This document shows positions 19,891 to 29,781 of a stretch of 64,000 bases of DNA, piece by piece. The notes beneath the pieces were generated by a model, which was not told the origin of the DNA, searched no databases, and was given only the letters and a program-made list of their open reading frames with translations. The stretch's first letter is position 1; each line of letters begins with the position of its first letter. Source of the stretch: Alphaproteobacteria bacterium (GTDB lineage Bacteria; Pseudomonadota; Alphaproteobacteria; JANQMY01); assembly GCA_028289425.1 (NCBI GenBank), contig JANQPL010000017.1, forward strand, positions 62,001 to 126,000. The letters are read 5' to 3'. The translations under genes and the position numbers were made by a program.

Positions 19891-20828
19891 GCCACATTCT
19901 TCTGTGCCACATCGTTCAAAATCCGATTAGTGATCTGATCCGGCTGAAGCCCATTCAGCGACAGCAAATCATCTTGCACGCCGTAGTTTGTTGCGAAAGC
20001 GTCTGGTAGACCCAGGCGGACGAGTGCCGGCATGCCGCTTCTCTCGGCGAACAGTTCAGCGACGGCACTTCCCAGGCCGCCTATTCGAGTGTGCTCTTCC
20101 ACGGACACCACAAGACTCGCGTGATGTGTTCTTTCGATGATGAGTTCTTCGTCCAGCGGTTTGATTGTGTGTATGTGAATAACCTCAGAGTCGATCCCCT
20201 GTCTCGAAAGGAGTTTGCTTGCAGAAAGGCATCGGTTGGTCATGACACCACAGGAAACGAACACAACAGCGCCTGTGCCCGCCGCTTCGCGCATGACGAT
20301 CCCTTTGCCGATTTCAAATCCTCTTCGATCGTGGCTGACAATAGGGTCGCCCCCCTTGCCCAAGCGGATGTAGATCGGATGCGGCCAATCGAGGGTCGCC
20401 TTCATAAGGCGCACCATCTCGTCAGAGTCCGCAACGGCGGTTACGGTCATATTCGGAAGCGCCCGCATGATGGCGATGTCTTCTACGGCGAGATGGGTGG
20501 GTCCCAAAGGCGCGTACACTACGCCGCCGCCATTTCCGATAAATCTCACTGGAAGGTCGTGCAGGCAAAGGTCCAAGGCGACCTGCTCATAACTGCGGCG
20601 CGTAATGAATGTGGCGATTGTGTTTACGAACGGCACAAAACCATCCATGGCCATGCCGGCGGCCATTCCGATCACGTTGGCTTCGGTAACGCCCTCCATG
20701 AAGTAGCGGGCGGGCATTTCTTCTTTCATTTCTTGAAGGAGGCCGGGGCTTAGGTCGGACCCGATGAAGACCACACGCGGATCTTGCTGCGCCAATTGAT
20801 GGACCATGTTGAGGCAGGTCTTTCTCAT
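19887..20828 (-). CDS. Transketolase, C-terminal subunit
   Basis: FIGSDLSPGLL...FMEGVTEANVIGMAAGMAMDGFVPFVNTIATFITRRSYEQV transketolase pyrimidine-domain pattern. Confidence 0.9.
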   Translation of the reverse strand: MRKTCLNMVHQLAQQDPRVVFIGSDLSPGLLQEMKEEMPARYFMEGVTEANVIGMAAGMAMDGFVPFVNTIATFITRRSYEQVALDLCLHDLPVRFIGNGGGVVYAPLGPTHLAVEDIAIMRALPNMTVTAVADSDEMVRLMKATLDWPHPIYIRLGKGGDPIVSHDRRGFEIGKGIVMREAAGTGAVVFVSCGVMTNRCLSASKLLSRQGIDSEVIHIHTIKPLDEELIIERTHHASLVVSVEEHTRIGGLGSAVAELFAERSGMPALVRLGLPDAFATNYGVQDDLLSLNGLQPDQITNRILNDVAQKNVA

Positions 20829-21685
20829 GCAGGCGTCCTCAGCGCTTCGTTCATCTCGGTCAGTATCTCGGGAGAGAATTTAGAATGGTGGTGCCATTTC
20901 GGATTGTTCTCGGCGAACGGGATCCCTTTTCCCTTGACCGTGTGGCAAATCACGGCGGTCGGTCTGTTGGAGGCAATGGGGACAGATTTAAATACGTCGG
21001 ACAACGCGCTCATGTCGTGCCCATCCACATCCACGGCTTTGAATCCAAAACTTGTCCATTTGTCGAGGAGCGGTTCAAGCGTCTGAATCTCTTCCGTCGG
21101 GCCTGCCGATTGGATCTTGTTGTAGTCGACAATGGCGCAGAGATTTGACAGCTTGTGCTTTCCTGCACACATCGCGGCCTCCCAGACGGACCCTTCATTG
21201 ATTTCGCCGTCGCCCATCACCACGAAGACTCTGCTGTTGCGGTTTTGCATGCGCGCCGCCAGCGCCATACCCACGCCAATAGAAAGTCCATGACCGAGTG
21301 CACCGGTCGACGCCTCCACGCCCGGTACTTTGCCGCGCTCCGGATGACCGCCCAAGATTCCATCAACATGGCAAAAGCGATCCAGCTCTTCCGCGTCGAA
21401 AAATCCTTTGTCCGCCAAGAGGGCGTAGAGTGCCAGACAACCATGCCCTTTCGACAAGATACAGCGATCACGTTCCGGCCAACCGGGCTGGTCCGGTTGG
21501 AACCGCAAGACCTCATCGTAGAGCGATCGTAGAATCTCAATGAGCGACATTGACGAGCCGACGTGACCGCGATTGCCGCCCACCAGCCCCCGCACGACCA
21601 ATTGGCGCAAATATAATGACCGTTCATCGAGAAGTGCCGGTTGGACGGACGAAGAAGCGATACCAGTCAAATTCATGCTCCGCAT
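20825..21685 (-). CDS. Transketolase, N-terminal (ThDP-binding) subunit
   Basis: NRGHVGSSMSLIEIL, SKGHGCLALY, VFVVMGDGEINEGSVWEAAMCAGKHKLSNLCAIVDYN; 4-nt overlap with the C-terminal subunit gene. Confidence 0.92.
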   Translation of the reverse strand: MRSMNLTGIASSSVQPALLDERSLYLRQLVVRGLVGGNRGHVGSSMSLIEILRSLYDEVLRFQPDQPGWPERDRCILSKGHGCLALYALLADKGFFDAEELDRFCHVDGILGGHPERGKVPGVEASTGALGHGLSIGVGMALAARMQNRNSRVFVVMGDGEINEGSVWEAAMCAGKHKLSNLCAIVDYNKIQSAGPTEEIQTLEPLLDKWTSFGFKAVDVDGHDMSALSDVFKSVPIASNRPTAVICHTVKGKGIPFAENNPKWHHHSKFSPEILTEMNEALRTPA

Positions 21686-21812
21686 GGTTGTCGACTAATC
21701 TGAGCACGATCTATGACACGATTCGGACGCCCATCAGAGGGCAGAACGACGTTTGAGCGCGCCGCTTCAACAATTGAACACCTGACGAATCAGACGACCT
21801 TACGCGCGGGAA

Positions 21813-22451
21813 TCAATGCGCCGATCCAAACAGAGTCGCTTCGATATCTTGCCACGAGTTATGGGCCACCAAGGGGGTGCTAACAGGTCCAGGCCGGCTA
21901 TTTGCAAACCAGATGGGCGTTACGCCAGAAGGGAAATCCCTGTGCGAAAGGACTTCCGGCAAATCGTCCACGAAGAATTGACAGCCCAGAGATCGAATGC
22001 GGTCAATCTTGGCATCGCGTGTTTCTTCAAAATGCACGTCCGCCGGTCGAAGACCATACCCGTCAAGGTCAAAAAATTGGTGATCTTCAAGCCAGTCACG
22101 GGCGGCATCCCATAGATTGATCTTGTGTTTGTCGAAATGTCCGCGCTTAGTCTTGTGGCTCACAATGCTGATTGTGCATCCAGCCGATCGGGCCCTGAGC
22201 AGACAGTTGCCGGCGCCGGCAAACAACTGGGCCCGCTTGATAAATCGGCCGTATACCTGCCCCTGTAGCCGCATCCATACCTTTTCCCCTTGTGCCGAGT
22301 TTGTCAGATACGATTTCGTTGCGACTTTTGAGGAAAGCGCAGTGCCCTCGGGAACCAAGCCAATTTCAACAGCTACCTGGCCGAACACACGATCGTAGTC
22401 GATCAGGGTGTTGTCGAGATCAATTCCAATGTGAAAGGGGGCCGGTTTCAC
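21813..22451 (-). CDS. HAD-superfamily hydrolase
   Basis: IGIDLDNTLIDYD (DxDxT), SIVSHKT, K...FFVDDLPE motifs. Confidence 0.8.
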   Translation of the reverse strand: MKPAPFHIGIDLDNTLIDYDRVFGQVAVEIGLVPEGTALSSKVATKSYLTNSAQGEKVWMRLQGQVYGRFIKRAQLFAGAGNCLLRARSAGCTISIVSHKTKRGHFDKHKINLWDAARDWLEDHQFFDLDGYGLRPADVHFEETRDAKIDRIRSLGCQFFVDDLPEVLSHRDFPSGVTPIWFANSRPGPVSTPLVAHNSWQDIEATLFGSAH

Positions 22452-22508
22452 GTCGATTGAATGCGGTGCTGACAGTGCGATGTGGGGATGCTGGACCTCA
22501 CTTGGACG

Positions 22509-23729
22509 CTAGAGTCGCCGTGTAGCAGACAGATAGATCGTTTCACGTCCGAACAGGGCTTTGAAGTGTTTCATTTGCGCTACCGAGGCCACGTCCAGCG
22601 ACTTTTTGGTCCAGAGTTGCAGGACTTCTCGAACCGGGTCGTTAAAATTGTCGGCCACGTTTTCCAATTCGGCCGCAATAAGTGAAAGTGACGCCGCCAC
22701 ATGATCATTCAGCTCGCTCAGGGCATCGTTGTCGGACTGGTAGAACGCCTCCTGCCACCGGCGAGCAGACCGATGAAGGTCCCTAAATCCATTCTCAAGT
22801 TTATGGTTCTCGCTAACGTTACGTTCTGGAAACACGCAACGGTGATCGATGAAATTATGGATGTTGCGCCGGCTGGCGGCCAATAGGTGCTCATTGAACG
22901 CCCTATGCTTTCCGACCAATCCTTTGAACCATCGCCAATCTGTCGCAAATCTGGGAAATGTCGCTAGAGCTTCGAACTCTGTGCCAATAGCTTTAAGAGC
23001 AGTTTCAAGCGGTAACGCCACGTTGAAGTAGTGCGGGTTCAACATACAGTCATGAATCCAGTCTTCATGGCTGCGGGTCATGCCGGGCAGTGTTTGCAAA
23101 TGGGGTCCAAAGGCGCGTCGTAGTGTTTTGGTTTTTCGGTCAAAATCGTCATTCGGATCCACTAAGCGAAGTGCGATCAGTCTACGCATAACATTGGCAA
23201 AGAAGCCGCTGTGTGGAACAACCGTCAGCACCAGGACTCCGCCGGGCGCGACATGCGCCGCGAGTTTCTCGATCAGCGTCAATTCGCTCGGAAGCGAACC
23301 GAGCCAGTTTTCGCAAAAAACAATGTCAAATAGCTGCTCACTTTTGAAATCCTGGAACCTCTCGGCGCGAATTTCCGGTTTGGTATGCGGTGCCTCGTGG
23401 ATGCGGTAGGTGAGTTCTATGTCGCGGCGGCCGGTTGGGTTCGGCTCGACAAGAACATAAGTCTCAGGAAGCTGAGAGGCCACGTACAAACTGTTTTGTC
23501 CGGACCCAGGGGCAATTTCCAGCACTCGTGCGCCACGGAAAGAGAATGGCGGCAGGCCGATAGACCGATAAAGCGAATCGCGCCGTGAAAAGTGCTGTTC
23601 GATTGATTCAGCGTGGTAGCGGACGGGCGAGATATTGTGGCGCTTGTAGTATTCAAGGTGACCGTCTTGAACTTCTTCCTGAACTGCCACTAACTGGCTC
23701 CTCATGCTCGAACGAATCATATTACTCAA
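22509..23729 (-). CDS. Class I SAM-dependent methyltransferase
   Basis: ARVLEIAPGSGQNSLYVASQLP ... FDIVFCENWLGSLPSE. Confidence 0.8.
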   Translation of the reverse strand: MSNMIRSSMRSQLVAVQEEVQDGHLEYYKRHNISPVRYHAESIEQHFSRRDSLYRSIGLPPFSFRGARVLEIAPGSGQNSLYVASQLPETYVLVEPNPTGRRDIELTYRIHEAPHTKPEIRAERFQDFKSEQLFDIVFCENWLGSLPSELTLIEKLAAHVAPGGVLVLTVVPHSGFFANVMRRLIALRLVDPNDDFDRKTKTLRRAFGPHLQTLPGMTRSHEDWIHDCMLNPHYFNVALPLETALKAIGTEFEALATFPRFATDWRWFKGLVGKHRAFNEHLLAASRRNIHNFIDHRCVFPERNVSENHKLENGFRDLHRSARRWQEAFYQSDNDALSELNDHVAASLSLIAAELENVADNFNDPVREVLQLWTKKSLDVASVAQMKHFKALFGRETIYLSATRRL

Positions 23730-23841
23730 CTAAGATTGAGTTGGTCACAGCCTCACAATCCGAATCAATTGCCCCATCGAGCTTAGTATGGCTCATGGGA
23801 AACGAGCGGCAAAGGGAGCGCTTCAGCGTGAAAGGAGTTCA

Positions 23842-24525
23842 ATGTCCGAGCGTCGCATGAGAGACCCGGTCAATCAGCCCAACATCGATTTTATAGAGCA
23901 ACGTGGCGAGGTTTCGCTTGGGCTGCTCAAAAGCAGGGAGTGGATTGAAGACCCTCGTCGTTTCCTCTTTTCCCTGGCACGCTACAAGTTCGTCGCAAAA
24001 ATGCTGTCGGGTCGGCAAAGCGTGTTGGAGATCGGTTGCGGCGATGCCTTTAATGCCCCCATTGTGATGCAGGAAGTCGGCCATCTGACCGTGTCAGACT
24101 TCGATGAAGAATTCATTCATGATGCTAAAGCGCGCGTGCCGCCGGAGTATCCATACGAAGCGGTTGTGCATAACTTTCTTGATGGCCCGCTGATATCAGA
24201 CGACATGTTCGATGCGGCGTATACACTGGACGTCTTGGAGCACATCGATCAAGACAATGAAGATCGGTTTCTGCAAAACATCATGTGCGCGCTGACAGCC
24301 GAAGCGGTGATGATTGTCGGCATGCCCTCTTTAGAATCTCAGGTTCATGCCTCCGAGGGGAGCAAGAAGGGTCACATCAATTGCAAATCCGCTCCAGAAC
24401 TCAATCATGTCATGTCACGCTACTTCCACTCGGTGTTCCTGTTCAGCATGAACGACGAAATGGTGCATACGGGCTTTCACAAGATGGCTCACTACATCAT
24501 AGCCGTGTGCGCTCATCGTAAATGA
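23842..24525 (+). CDS. Class I SAM-dependent methyltransferase
   Basis: SVLEIGCGDAFNAPIVMQ ... FDAAYTLDVLEHID; AAAGGAG Shine-Dalgarno precedes ATG 23842. Confidence 0.88.
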   Translation: MSERRMRDPVNQPNIDFIEQRGEVSLGLLKSREWIEDPRRFLFSLARYKFVAKMLSGRQSVLEIGCGDAFNAPIVMQEVGHLTVSDFDEEFIHDAKARVPPEYPYEAVVHNFLDGPLISDDMFDAAYTLDVLEHIDQDNEDRFLQNIMCALTAEAVMIVGMPSLESQVHASEGSKKGHINCKSAPELNHVMSRYFHSVFLFSMNDEMVHTGFHKMAHYIIAVCAHRK

Positions 24526-24578
24526 AGATGCGCGTCGCAATCAACGCTTGAGAACTAGGCGGGGTCGACCCCTATCAA

Positions 24579-25790
24579 TTAGACGATCAATAGCTGCGCA
24601 GTCACACCAAGGGATTTCAATTCTGCTCGAATCTCGTTCTCGTAGGTGGCGTTCATCAAATAGATCACGTCGGGTTTGATCCCCTTCAAAGCCCATGGCG
24701 GAACAATCTCCTGACCCGTGCCAGGGATGAACTTGCCGTGTTTGCGGGGGCTAATGTCCACTGCATAGGGCAGGCGATCTCGCTCGCCGTCGCCTTGAGT
24801 GAGATTCAGAAATGTAACCCCCTTTGAACCGGCGCCCCAAATGGCGGCGGTCTTGTTCTGCAAAGCAAGCTGACGTCGTGTTTCTTTCCAAAACTCGCAC
24901 TTTCTGTGGAAGCTCTCCGAAAACCGATCTGCGAGTTCGGTCACATTGGAGAGTGCTGAGCCGTTAGCGGTGTCGGACTTGGTGGCCTGAGATTTTTGTG
25001 AAGTGAGTTGTAGGTCAATTGACAAGAACTGCCGATCATAAGCCGGCTCAACGCGCAAAACCTCAAAGCCGCACCGCTTGAAAAGATGAGAAAGCGACCC
25101 GGACCAAAAGTAGGAACAATGTTCGTAGATCAGGTCCCAAATGCCGAGATCTTCCAGCGTGAACAGACCGTTGGGCACTTCGAAATAGGCAATCGCACCT
25201 GGATTGTGTTTGAGCGCTTGCTTCACTGGCGTGATAAATGTAGCCGGCTCAGGCACATGTTCCAGAACGTGACGGCAGCAAAAAAAATCGGCGGAATGGA
25301 CTTCAAATTCCGGACTGAAGTTTTCAGGAAACACTTGAACACAGTCCGGCAGTTCTGCGCTGGACCGGTCGAAGCTTTGATCGAATCCCAATCCGGCATT
25401 GTTTCCCAAGCGGCATATCTCCGCGAGAAACTCTGCCTGACCACACCCCAGTTCGATGATCGTTCGTTCGCGCAAATCATAGGTATCGATTAGGCGAAGG
25501 GCTAGGGTTCGCGCATATGTTCTGAAATGTTCAGAAAAGTGAAGTGATGTCTCGTAGTTTTCGCCATACTCCAACAGCTTGGGTTGAAAATCGCTATTGA
25601 AGCAATGTCCGCACACGTCGCAAAAGGTAAGGTCGATATTCCCCTTCGGTGCGCCGAGCGCTGAGGCACGATCAAGCCACAGATTGTTGCACACAACCGG
25701 GACATTGCTCATTTGCAACAAGCGTTTGGTGTGCCGGGAAAAGCAAACCGGGCAAGTCGCGGTTTGCGTATTTAAGGATTCTGTGCTCAC
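24579..25790 (-). CDS. Zn-finger class I SAM C-methyltransferase
   Basis: CPVCFSRH...CDVCGHCFN, TIIELGCGQAEFLAEI, FCCRHVLEHVPEP, IWGAGSKGVTFLNL C-terminal domain. Confidence 0.88.
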   Translation of the reverse strand: MSTESLNTQTATCPVCFSRHTKRLLQMSNVPVVCNNLWLDRASALGAPKGNIDLTFCDVCGHCFNSDFQPKLLEYGENYETSLHFSEHFRTYARTLALRLIDTYDLRERTIIELGCGQAEFLAEICRLGNNAGLGFDQSFDRSSAELPDCVQVFPENFSPEFEVHSADFFCCRHVLEHVPEPATFITPVKQALKHNPGAIAYFEVPNGLFTLEDLGIWDLIYEHCSYFWSGSLSHLFKRCGFEVLRVEPAYDRQFLSIDLQLTSQKSQATKSDTANGSALSNVTELADRFSESFHRKCEFWKETRRQLALQNKTAAIWGAGSKGVTFLNLTQGDGERDRLPYAVDISPRKHGKFIPGTGQEIVPPWALKGIKPDVIYLMNATYENEIRAELKSLGVTAQLLIV

Positions 25791-25802
25791 AGAAATCAGG
25801 CC

Positions 25803-27029
25803 CTAGGATGCCAAGGCTTCTTCAGACGGCATGTAATGGGTTATGGGCAGCACTTCGGGAGAAAGTCCACGCTCTGACAGCGTTGATTGAATTTCGTCAG
25901 TATAGACTGGGTTCATCACAATCACCAGATCTGGATTGAGCGCCACCAGCGTATCTGGACCAACAACTGGATGGCCCGTTCCCGGCAGAAAGGTGTTCCA
26001 CTTGTGCGGGTTAATGTCGACCGCCGCCTCGATACTGGCACCCGTCTCGATCGTTGTCAGAAAAGACACTGCTTTCGATCCGCCTCCCCATAGGACGGCC
26101 TTTTGTTTTTTGTTTGCCACGGCATTCAGTCTGTTCGACCAGGCGTCTCTAAACTGAGCCACCGTATTACGGAAACTCTGTATACGATGTGTGCTTAATG
26201 GCTCTTGTTTTGACGGAGCGACAGTTGGTTCGCCCGCTATATCTGCTTCGGCAACAAGATACTGATCGTCATAAACGGGATAAATATCAGTGACGTCGAA
26301 TTGCGCAAGGCTCAAGAGGCGACGAAGCGCCGCCGGAGTGAAATAAGAACAGTGTTCGTAGTAGACGTCCCAAAAAGCCTTTTCGTCCAAGATGTAGTCG
26401 GCATTGGGTATCATAAAGAAGAGAGATGCATTCTGCTTTTCGCCGATTGCACGCCGAATACCGTGCATGAACGAAAGCGTGTTCGGAATGTGCTCCAACG
26501 TCATTTTGCAGCAGAATAGGTCAGCTTGTTCTGTCTGGTACGCGTCGGAATAGAAATCGGCGACAAAAGACGCACCAGTGCTGCGTTCCACATCGGCGCG
26601 AGAAGGATCGTAGGCCGGGTCGAATCCAAGGCCTTCGTTGCCGCCCAAGTCGCAAAGCAGTGACAAGAACTCCCCCTGTCCGCAACCTATTTCGATGACC
26701 CTTTTTTTCTTTAGGCCGAAGCGGTCGATCACATGCTGTGCGAGTTTGTGGTGGAATGTATTGAATGTCTCAGAATATGCCTGCGTCGCTTCGTAACCAG
26801 CGCCATATGCTTCCAGATGCGGATCGAACTGCGTATTCCAAATGAAATCGCAAGATGTGCAGTGCGCAAGCGTGATGTTTCCCTTCTGAAATGCTTTCGC
26901 CTTGTCGCTTTCATCGAAAAGCAGAACACTGTGAGTCGGAACAGAGGGGACTTCGTAAAACACCGAGCCAATGCCGTCGGCGCAATTGGGGCATACCAAT
27001 CCCGTCTGATTGTTTTGTTCGGTGCTCAT
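25803..27029 (-). CDS. Zn-finger class I SAM C-methyltransferase, tandem paralogue
   Basis: CPNCADG...CTSCDFIWN, RVIEIGCGQGEFLSLL, FCCKMTLEHIPN, LWGGGSKAVSFLTT. Confidence 0.88.
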   Translation of the reverse strand: MSTEQNNQTGLVCPNCADGIGSVFYEVPSVPTHSVLLFDESDKAKAFQKGNITLAHCTSCDFIWNTQFDPHLEAYGAGYEATQAYSETFNTFHHKLAQHVIDRFGLKKKRVIEIGCGQGEFLSLLCDLGGNEGLGFDPAYDPSRADVERSTGASFVADFYSDAYQTEQADLFCCKMTLEHIPNTLSFMHGIRRAIGEKQNASLFFMIPNADYILDEKAFWDVYYEHCSYFTPAALRRLLSLAQFDVTDIYPVYDDQYLVAEADIAGEPTVAPSKQEPLSTHRIQSFRNTVAQFRDAWSNRLNAVANKKQKAVLWGGGSKAVSFLTTIETGASIEAAVDINPHKWNTFLPGTGHPVVGPDTLVALNPDLVIVMNPVYTDEIQSTLSERGLSPEVLPITHYMPSEEALAS

Positions 27030-27044
27030 AAAATCGCCCCACGC

Positions 27045-28298
27045 TCAAGTAACAACGTGCGGTTCCGGAACGGGAATAATGAACTTACCACCACGGCGTC
27101 TGAACTCGTCTTGTTGGTTGATGATTTCGTCGGCAAAATTCCAAGCAAGAATGAGAAGATAGTCCGGCACTTCGTTGTCAATTCTTTCAGGTCCACAGAT
27201 CGGCAGCGCATTTCCACTCATAAAGCGTCCCTGCTTGTGGGGATTGCGGTCGGCAATAAAGTCCAGATGATTGGCGTCTATTCCGCAATAGCTCATCAGA
27301 GTGTTTGCTTTTGCGGCAGCCCCATAACCGGCAATCCTTTTCTCATCGCGTTTGATGTCCTCAAGGATATCCATCAGGGCCGTTTTCAAGCGCTCGACGC
27401 GATTCCCAAATTGTTCGTAGTAATCTGCTTTCGTAACGCCAAGCTCGGATTCGTACTTCAGGAAATGTCGGACACTTTCCCTTAGGTTCTCCTTAGGCTC
27501 AACGAACAGCCGTAAGGAACCGCCATGAATATCGGTTTTGACGACGCGATTTAGATGCAGTCCGTGGCGACGGAACAGAGACACCAGTGCCGTCACCGAG
27601 AAGTAGCACAAATGTTGATGATAGATTGTGTCGAACTCGAGCTTCTCAACAAGGTCCACCAAGTAAGGCGCTTCAATGACTGCGACGCCGTCGTCTTTCA
27701 AGACGTGTTGAATCCCTGCAACAAAGCCATTCAAATCTGCGACATGTGCGAGAACGTTGTTCGCCAGGAATACGTCCGCAGACTGACCATCGAGTACTAG
27801 TTTTTCGGCCAAGTCACTAGTGAAGAATGTTTTTAGTGTGGGAATCCCGTCTGCGATCGCTTTGTCGGCTGGGCCTTCGGCTGGGTCCACTCCCAACACC
27901 TTGATGCCTTGCTCCACAAAATGGCGCAGCATATATCCGTCATTGCTGGCCGCTTCGACCACCAGATGATCTGTCCCAAGATTTCTTTCTTCGATGAGCG
28001 CCTTAGCGCTGGTGCCGAAATGCTTCATCAGGTAGGGAGAAACCGATGAATAGTAGGGGTAGTCGTTGCAGAACAAGACGTCCGGCTCAACAGTTGCCAG
28101 GATTTGCACCAAGCTGCAGTTTTCGCAAAAGACCAGATCAAGGGGGGCTTTGGGTTCTGGAGCAGTCAATGACTCCTGTGTCAACAACCGATCGGCAAGA
28201 GGCGTCTCTCCAAGATCCAAGATCTTTGTAAGACGTGCCTCGCCGCAAGAGCGGCAACCATCAATGATCTCAACAGGTGCCCCGATACCCTTACGCAT
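27045..28298 (-). CDS. Zn-finger class I SAM C-methyltransferase (NDP-hexose C-methyltransferase-like)
   Basis: [25 protein letters not shown]...[54 protein letters not shown]. Confidence 0.9.
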   Translation of the reverse strand: MRKGIGAPVEIIDGCRSCGEARLTKILDLGETPLADRLLTQESLTAPEPKAPLDLVFCENCSLVQILATVEPDVLFCNDYPYYSSVSPYLMKHFGTSAKALIEERNLGTDHLVVEAASNDGYMLRHFVEQGIKVLGVDPAEGPADKAIADGIPTLKTFFTSDLAEKLVLDGQSADVFLANNVLAHVADLNGFVAGIQHVLKDDGVAVIEAPYLVDLVEKLEFDTIYHQHLCYFSVTALVSLFRRHGLHLNRVVKTDIHGGSLRLFVEPKENLRESVRHFLKYESELGVTKADYYEQFGNRVERLKTALMDILEDIKRDEKRIAGYGAAAKANTLMSYCGIDANHLDFIADRNPHKQGRFMSGNALPICGPERIDNEVPDYLLILAWNFADEIINQQDEFRRRGGKFIIPVPEPHVVT

Positions 28299-29334
28299 CG
28301 CACACCTCGGATTGTTTCAGGCGCAGATCAGTGCCGATCATACCTTCCTCAATTTTGCTGCGCAGGTATTTGATACGGCTGAATGTGGCACCCTCAAAAT
28401 CCTCTAGGCGCAACCCCTCGGAAACGTACGTTTCATATAGTTCGGTAATCCCTCGTTCGGCTGTCCAGCCGGCAGAAAACGATGGAAGCTGCCGCACAAT
28501 CTTGGAGCAATCGACGCGATAATTCCGTGTGTCCGGTCCTGCGTCCGGCGCAAAATCAACTTCGCAGTCAGGAACGATTTGAGCGACCAAATCCGCGATT
28601 TCCCGAATGCGAAAATTCTCATCATTACGGCCCACATTGAAAGCTTCATTGTGAATCGTTTCGCTGGGAGATTCTAGAACAGCTATGAATGCGCGAGCAA
28701 TGTCTGCGATGTGGACGATGGGGCGCCATGGGCTGCCATCGCTCTTTAGGTAGACTTGGTGCGTCGTAAATGCCCAGGCGGTCAGATTGTTTACCACCAG
28801 ATCGAAGCGCAGCCGCGGCGACACGCCATATGCTGTCGCATTTCGTAGATAGGTTGGCGAGAAATTATCGTCGGCAAGGAGCGCGAGCTCTTGTTCGGCC
28901 AGCACCTTCGACTGTCCATAGGGCGTCACCGGGTTGAACTCGCTTTGCTCGTCAAGGAGATCATTACCTGCGGCGCCGTAAGTGCTGCAAGAGGACGAAA
29001 ACACAAATCGCTGAACGCCGGCCTGTTTGGCTAGTTTGGCGAGCTTCACGGTCGCGCGGTAGTTGATGTCGAGAGTCAATTCGGGGTTCAAGTCGCCAAG
29101 GGGATCATTCGACAAGCCTGCTAAATGCAGAACGGCGTCAAATCCGCTTACGTCCGATTTATCCACGTCGCGAACATCCTTCTTTATCGAAGGCAGCTCC
29201 GTTGCCGCACCGGTATACACGCAAGGCTCAAACAAGCCGCTGTCCAGGCCCACCACCTCATAGCCGGACTGAACTAACATTGGTGCCAATATCGAGCCGA
29301 TATAGCCTTGGTGGCCTGTAAGAAGTACGCGCAT
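28291..29334 (-). CDS. NAD-dependent epimerase/dehydratase
   Basis: [33 protein letters not shown]; 8-nt overlap with the downstream methyltransferase gene. Confidence 0.9.
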   Translation of the reverse strand: MRVLLTGHQGYIGSILAPMLVQSGYEVVGLDSGLFEPCVYTGAATELPSIKKDVRDVDKSDVSGFDAVLHLAGLSNDPLGDLNPELTLDINYRATVKLAKLAKQAGVQRFVFSSSCSTYGAAGNDLLDEQSEFNPVTPYGQSKVLAEQELALLADDNFSPTYLRNATAYGVSPRLRFDLVVNNLTAWAFTTHQVYLKSDGSPWRPIVHIADIARAFIAVLESPSETIHNEAFNVGRNDENFRIREIADLVAQIVPDCEVDFAPDAGPDTRNYRVDCSKIVRQLPSFSAGWTAERGITELYETYVSEGLRLEDFEGATFSRIKYLRSKIEEGMIGTDLRLKQSEVCDA

Positions 29335-29485
29335 GGGGTCCATTCGTCTTTCTGGTCTCAACAGACAGTATCATCAATGCGGGAGGTTGCTGTCCCGTAA
29401 AACCTGACCTCGGGTCTCAACAAGATTTGGCAGTTGCCGCATTTTGCGACAGCCTCCAACCGGCGACATTCACTCGGTTTCGTTG

Positions 29486-29632
29486 CTACTCGAGAAACAA
29501 AGCACGTAATGTGTTTGCGCCATCAGTCGACGCCAACACGGACGCTAAAGCCACGAAGCCTGCAAGTATTACGTATTCGACAACATTAGCGCCGCTGTTG
29601 TTCTTAAAGAATCGAAGAGCAAGTCCGCGCAT
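29486..29632 (-). CDS. Flp family type IVb pilin, orphan
   Basis: MRGLALRFFKNNSGANVVEYVILAGFVALASVLASTDGANTLRALFLE: G/A..VEY followed by a hydrophobic helix is the Flp/TadE-type pilin signature. The track start at 29716 extends into upstream regulatory DNA. Confidence 0.8.
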   Translation of the reverse strand: MRGLALRFFKNNSGANVVEYVILAGFVALASVLASTDGANTLRALFLE

Positions 29633-29680
29633 GGCAAACCCCCACAATAGACACCCAATGCCGAGCGTTGTTTCTCGGTT

Positions 29681-29713
29681 TTGTGCCAGATTGAAGCAGG
29701 ACTTGTGCCAGAT
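29681..29713 (-). promoter_or_regulatory. Candidate sigma54 (-24/-12) promoter for the Flp pilin
   Basis: Minus strand TGGCACAAGTCCTGCTT: GG at -24 and GC at -12 with 10-nt spacing. The -24-like TGGCAC hexamer recurs 22 bp downstream. Confidence 0.55.
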
Positions 29714-29781
29714 CATTCCTGCGAATGATGGGGCCGAAACGTGCCGCGATGAAACATCAACGTCGGATTGTTGCGCCTCGT

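Noticed and set aside
20091-20753. 220-aa + strand ORF antisense to the transketolase C-terminal gene
   Set aside because: No recognisable domain; the opposite strand is a clear transketolase subunit.
24561-24572. Perfect 12-bp palindrome GGGGTCGACCCC between convergent genes
   Set aside because: Too short and loop-less to call a terminator with no T-tract; includes a common SalI-type core.
26733-27485. 250-aa + strand ORF across two methyltransferase genes
   Set aside because: Antisense to two well-supported genes and spans their junction; codon-bias shadow.
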